A stretch of 52,484 nucleotides of DNA, taken from assembly GCA_900554695.1 (NCBI GenBank), contig USHV01000019.1:1-52484 (forward strand), written 5' to 3'. Positions within the stretch are counted from its first letter, which is position 1, and every line of letters begins with the position of its first letter. Positions 50,809 through 52,484 of the stretch are shown one piece after another. The notes below the pieces were generated by a model. That model saw only the letters and a program-made list of their open reading frames with translations, was not told where the DNA came from and searched no databases. The DNA is from an uncultured Prevotella sp. Lineage in GTDB: Bacteria > Bacteroidota > Bacteroidia > Bacteroidales > Bacteroidaceae. A program made the translations under genes and the position numbers.

Positions 50809-51264
50809 CTGTTATAAGGATACTCCATGTCTTATCATAATATATCGGCATCGACGTATATCCTGTTAAATGTCATAATGCTATAAGGGCAGGTGCATGC
50901 CTGCGCGCTTTAAATGAATAGAGGTTACATTCATATCACGTTCTCATATAATCTGTATCGTGTTCCGAAAAAGTCCATTCTGAGCCGGAATATGGAAGTG
51001 GTATAAATATAGTTCTAATTATTTTTGGTCATGAAGTGTCATCTAATTTTGAGCAACTTTCTTATATTGCAGACTTTTTCTTCTTTATGAAATGTGAATA
51101 TAGTTTTCTGAAGTATGAAATAAAGATAAACGATGGCATTTCTGTTTTATTTCATACAGAAAACAGATGTGTTATATATAATAAGGTGTAATATCCACTA
51201 TTAGGATGCTTATTTGTAAATAAGTGTTAAATTTGGTCTAAATTTTAAATTTTTTCTGAAAATA
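50809..51264. other. intergenic upstream of rRNA promoter
   Basis: No gene. A perfect 12-bp inverted repeat (GTATGAAATAAA, 51113-51124, with TTTATTTCATAC, 51146-51157; 21-nt loop) lies about 110 bp upstream of the rRNA -33 box. The surrounding DNA is strongly A/T-rich, as expected of an UP-like region, which is inference. Confidence 0.45.
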
Positions 51265-51296
51265 TTTGGAGTATTAGGTAAAAGTGTATACCTTTG
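51265..51296 (+). promoter_or_regulatory. rRNA operon promoter
   Basis: TTTG at 51265-51268, 20-bp spacer and TACCTTTG at 51289-51296 match both Bacteroidetes promoter boxes. Start expected near 51303, about 250 nt before mature 16S. Confidence 0.85.
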
Positions 51297-51337
51297 CATC
51301 CGCTTTCAGGAACTAAGTACTGAAGCAACAAGAAAGA

Positions 51338-51346
51338 GTTCTTTGA
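51338..51346 (+). promoter_or_regulatory. boxA-like antitermination site in rRNA leader
   Basis: GTTCTTTGA resembles boxA (TGCTCTTTA-type), the binding site of the Nus complex in rRNA leaders. Further down the leader, ACGGTT (51386-51391) and AACCGT (51431-51436) can pair around the TTCCTT/AAGGAA hairpin, likely part of an RNase III-type processing stem. Inferred by analogy. Confidence 0.5.
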
Positions 51347-51552
51347 ACAAGATTACATAAAAGACAGAGAAGTAGTACAATGAGCACGGTTTCCTTCCTT
51401 TTTTTAAGGAATGGGAATCAGAGGTAAACGAACCGTCTAATTTATTAGATGTCAGGTGCTTTTTGAACCGAGAGATACGGCGGTCCTGGACAGAGATAGA
51501 TTCCTCTGCCGCGGATTCTTTATGAAGAAGCGGTAGTAGATAAAGATATTTT

Positions 51553-52484
51553 ACAATGTAGAGTTTGATCCTGGCTCAGGATGAACGCTAGCTACAGGCT
51601 TAACACATGCAAGTCGTGGGGCAGCATGGGAGATGCTTGCATTTCCTGATGGCGACCGGCGCACGGGTGAGTAACGCGTATCCAACCTGCCCTTTACTCC
51701 GGCACAGCCCGTCGAAAGGCGGATTAATGCGGGATGCAGTCAGAGAGATGCATATATGTCTGACGAAAGGAATTGTCCGGTAAGGGATGGGGATGCGTCC
51801 GATTAGCTTGACGGCGGGGTAACGGCCCACCGTGGCTACGATCGGTAGGGGTTCTGAGAGGAAGGTCCCCCACATTGGAACTGAGACACGGTCCAAACTC
51901 CTACGGGAGGCAGCAGTGAGGAATATTGGTCAATGGGCGAGAGCCTGAACCAGCCAAGTAGCGTGCAGGAAGACGGCCCTATGGGTTGTAAACTGCTTTT
52001 GTACGGGAATAAAGTTGGCCACGTGTGACCATTTGCATGTACCGTACGAATAAGGACCGGCTAATTCCGTGCCAGCAGCCGCGGTAATACGGAAGGTCCG
52101 GGCGTTATCCGGATTTATTGGGTTTAAAGGGAGCGTAGGCCGTCTCAAAAGCGTGTTGTGAAATGTCCCGGCTCAACCGGGGATGTGCAGCGCGAACTGT
52201 GAGACTTGAGTGTGCGGAAGGTATGCGGAATTCGTGGTGTAGCGGTGAAATGCATAGATATCACGAAGAACTCCGATTGCGAAGGCAGCATGCCGCAGCA
52301 CCACTGACGCTGATGCTCGAAGGTGCGGGTATCGAACAGGATTAGATACCCTGGTAGTCCGCACAGTAAACGATGGATGCTCGCTGTGAGTCAGTTGTGA
52401 TTTGCGGCCAAGCGAAAGCGTTAAGCATCCCACCTGGGGAGTACGCCGGCAACGGTGAAACTCAAAGGAATTGACGGGGGCCCG
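51553..52484 (+). rRNA. rrs: 16S ribosomal RNA, 5' part (cut by window end)
   Basis: Small-subunit rRNA. The universal sites are present in order: AGAGTTTGATCCTGGCTCAG from 51560, ACTCCTACGGGAGGCAGCAG from about 51897, GTGCCAGCAGCCGCGGTAAT from about 52069, GGATTAGATACCCTGGTAGT near 52340 and AAAGGAATTGACGGGGG at the end. The 5' end is placed by counting back from the 8F site. The variable regions (GCAGCATGGGAGATGCTTGCATTTCC) and the GTATCCAACCTGCC block suggest Prevotellaceae; about 930 of about 1530 nt are in the window. Confidence 0.97.

Noticed and set aside
51600..52433. Small open frames inside the 16S gene
   Set aside because: The region is rRNA; the frames are accidental.

Overview
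The window is a chromosomal segment from a member of the Bacteroidota, most likely Prevotellaceae. Evidence: the 5' part of a Prevotella-like 16S rRNA gene at the right end; promoters of the Bacteroidetes type (TTTG, about 20 bp, TAnnTTTG); few Shine-Dalgarno sites; and a gene set typical of the order (DUF6242 lipoprotein, DUF6089 barrel, UppS, BamA, several OmpH/Skp proteins, MurI; a large single-chain PurL; CBM20-GH77; paired short CHR transporters; porin O/P). I see no phage, plasmid, defence or CRISPR locus and no tRNA.

Layout. 1-521: intergenic repeats. 522-3158: upp (minus) and pckA (plus), divergent with a shared promoter region. 3654-11915: envelope cluster on the plus strand (DUF6242 lipoprotein, DUF6089 barrel, uppS, bamA, three OmpH/Skp chaperones, murI), followed by a small membrane protein and a Nudix hydrolase. 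13552-16974: DJ-1 protein, ispD, recG. 17239-23060: M23/LysM peptidase, PAP2 protein, malQ, M28 peptidase. 23299-32105, minus strand: two CHR transporter halves, purL, periplasmic HIU hydrolase, a DUF4421-like protein and a secreted GH32-like glycosidase. 32783-41242, plus: lipoprotein, GH38 alpha-mannosidase, and three secreted proteins sharing an N-terminal motif. 42861-50735: OmpA-type lipoprotein, NCS2 nucleobase permease, DMT exporter, porin (minus) and a 955-residue duplicated surface protein. 51265-52484: rRNA promoter, leader and partial 16S.

The genes serve three themes: building the outer membrane and wall (isoprenoid and undecaprenyl lipid synthesis through ispD and uppS, BamA with chaperones, MurI, M23); nucleotide metabolism and transport (upp, purL, NCS2 permease, HIU hydrolase); and surface glycan and storage-glucan handling (GH32, GH38, malQ, surface proteins).

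The most unusual content is intergenic. At least seven stretches are built from degenerate units spaced exactly 22 nt apart, in three sequence families, with dyads at or within the units; 22 is not a multiple of 3, so they are not coding repeats. Two copies (33841-34300 and 41545-41998) belong to a longer dispersed element of about 450 bp. A separate 205-bp element with about 21-bp terminal inverted repeats occurs twice, once inside the predicted 5' leader of the GH32 gene. A 67-bp tandem repeat upstream of purL carries a -7 promoter element in every unit.
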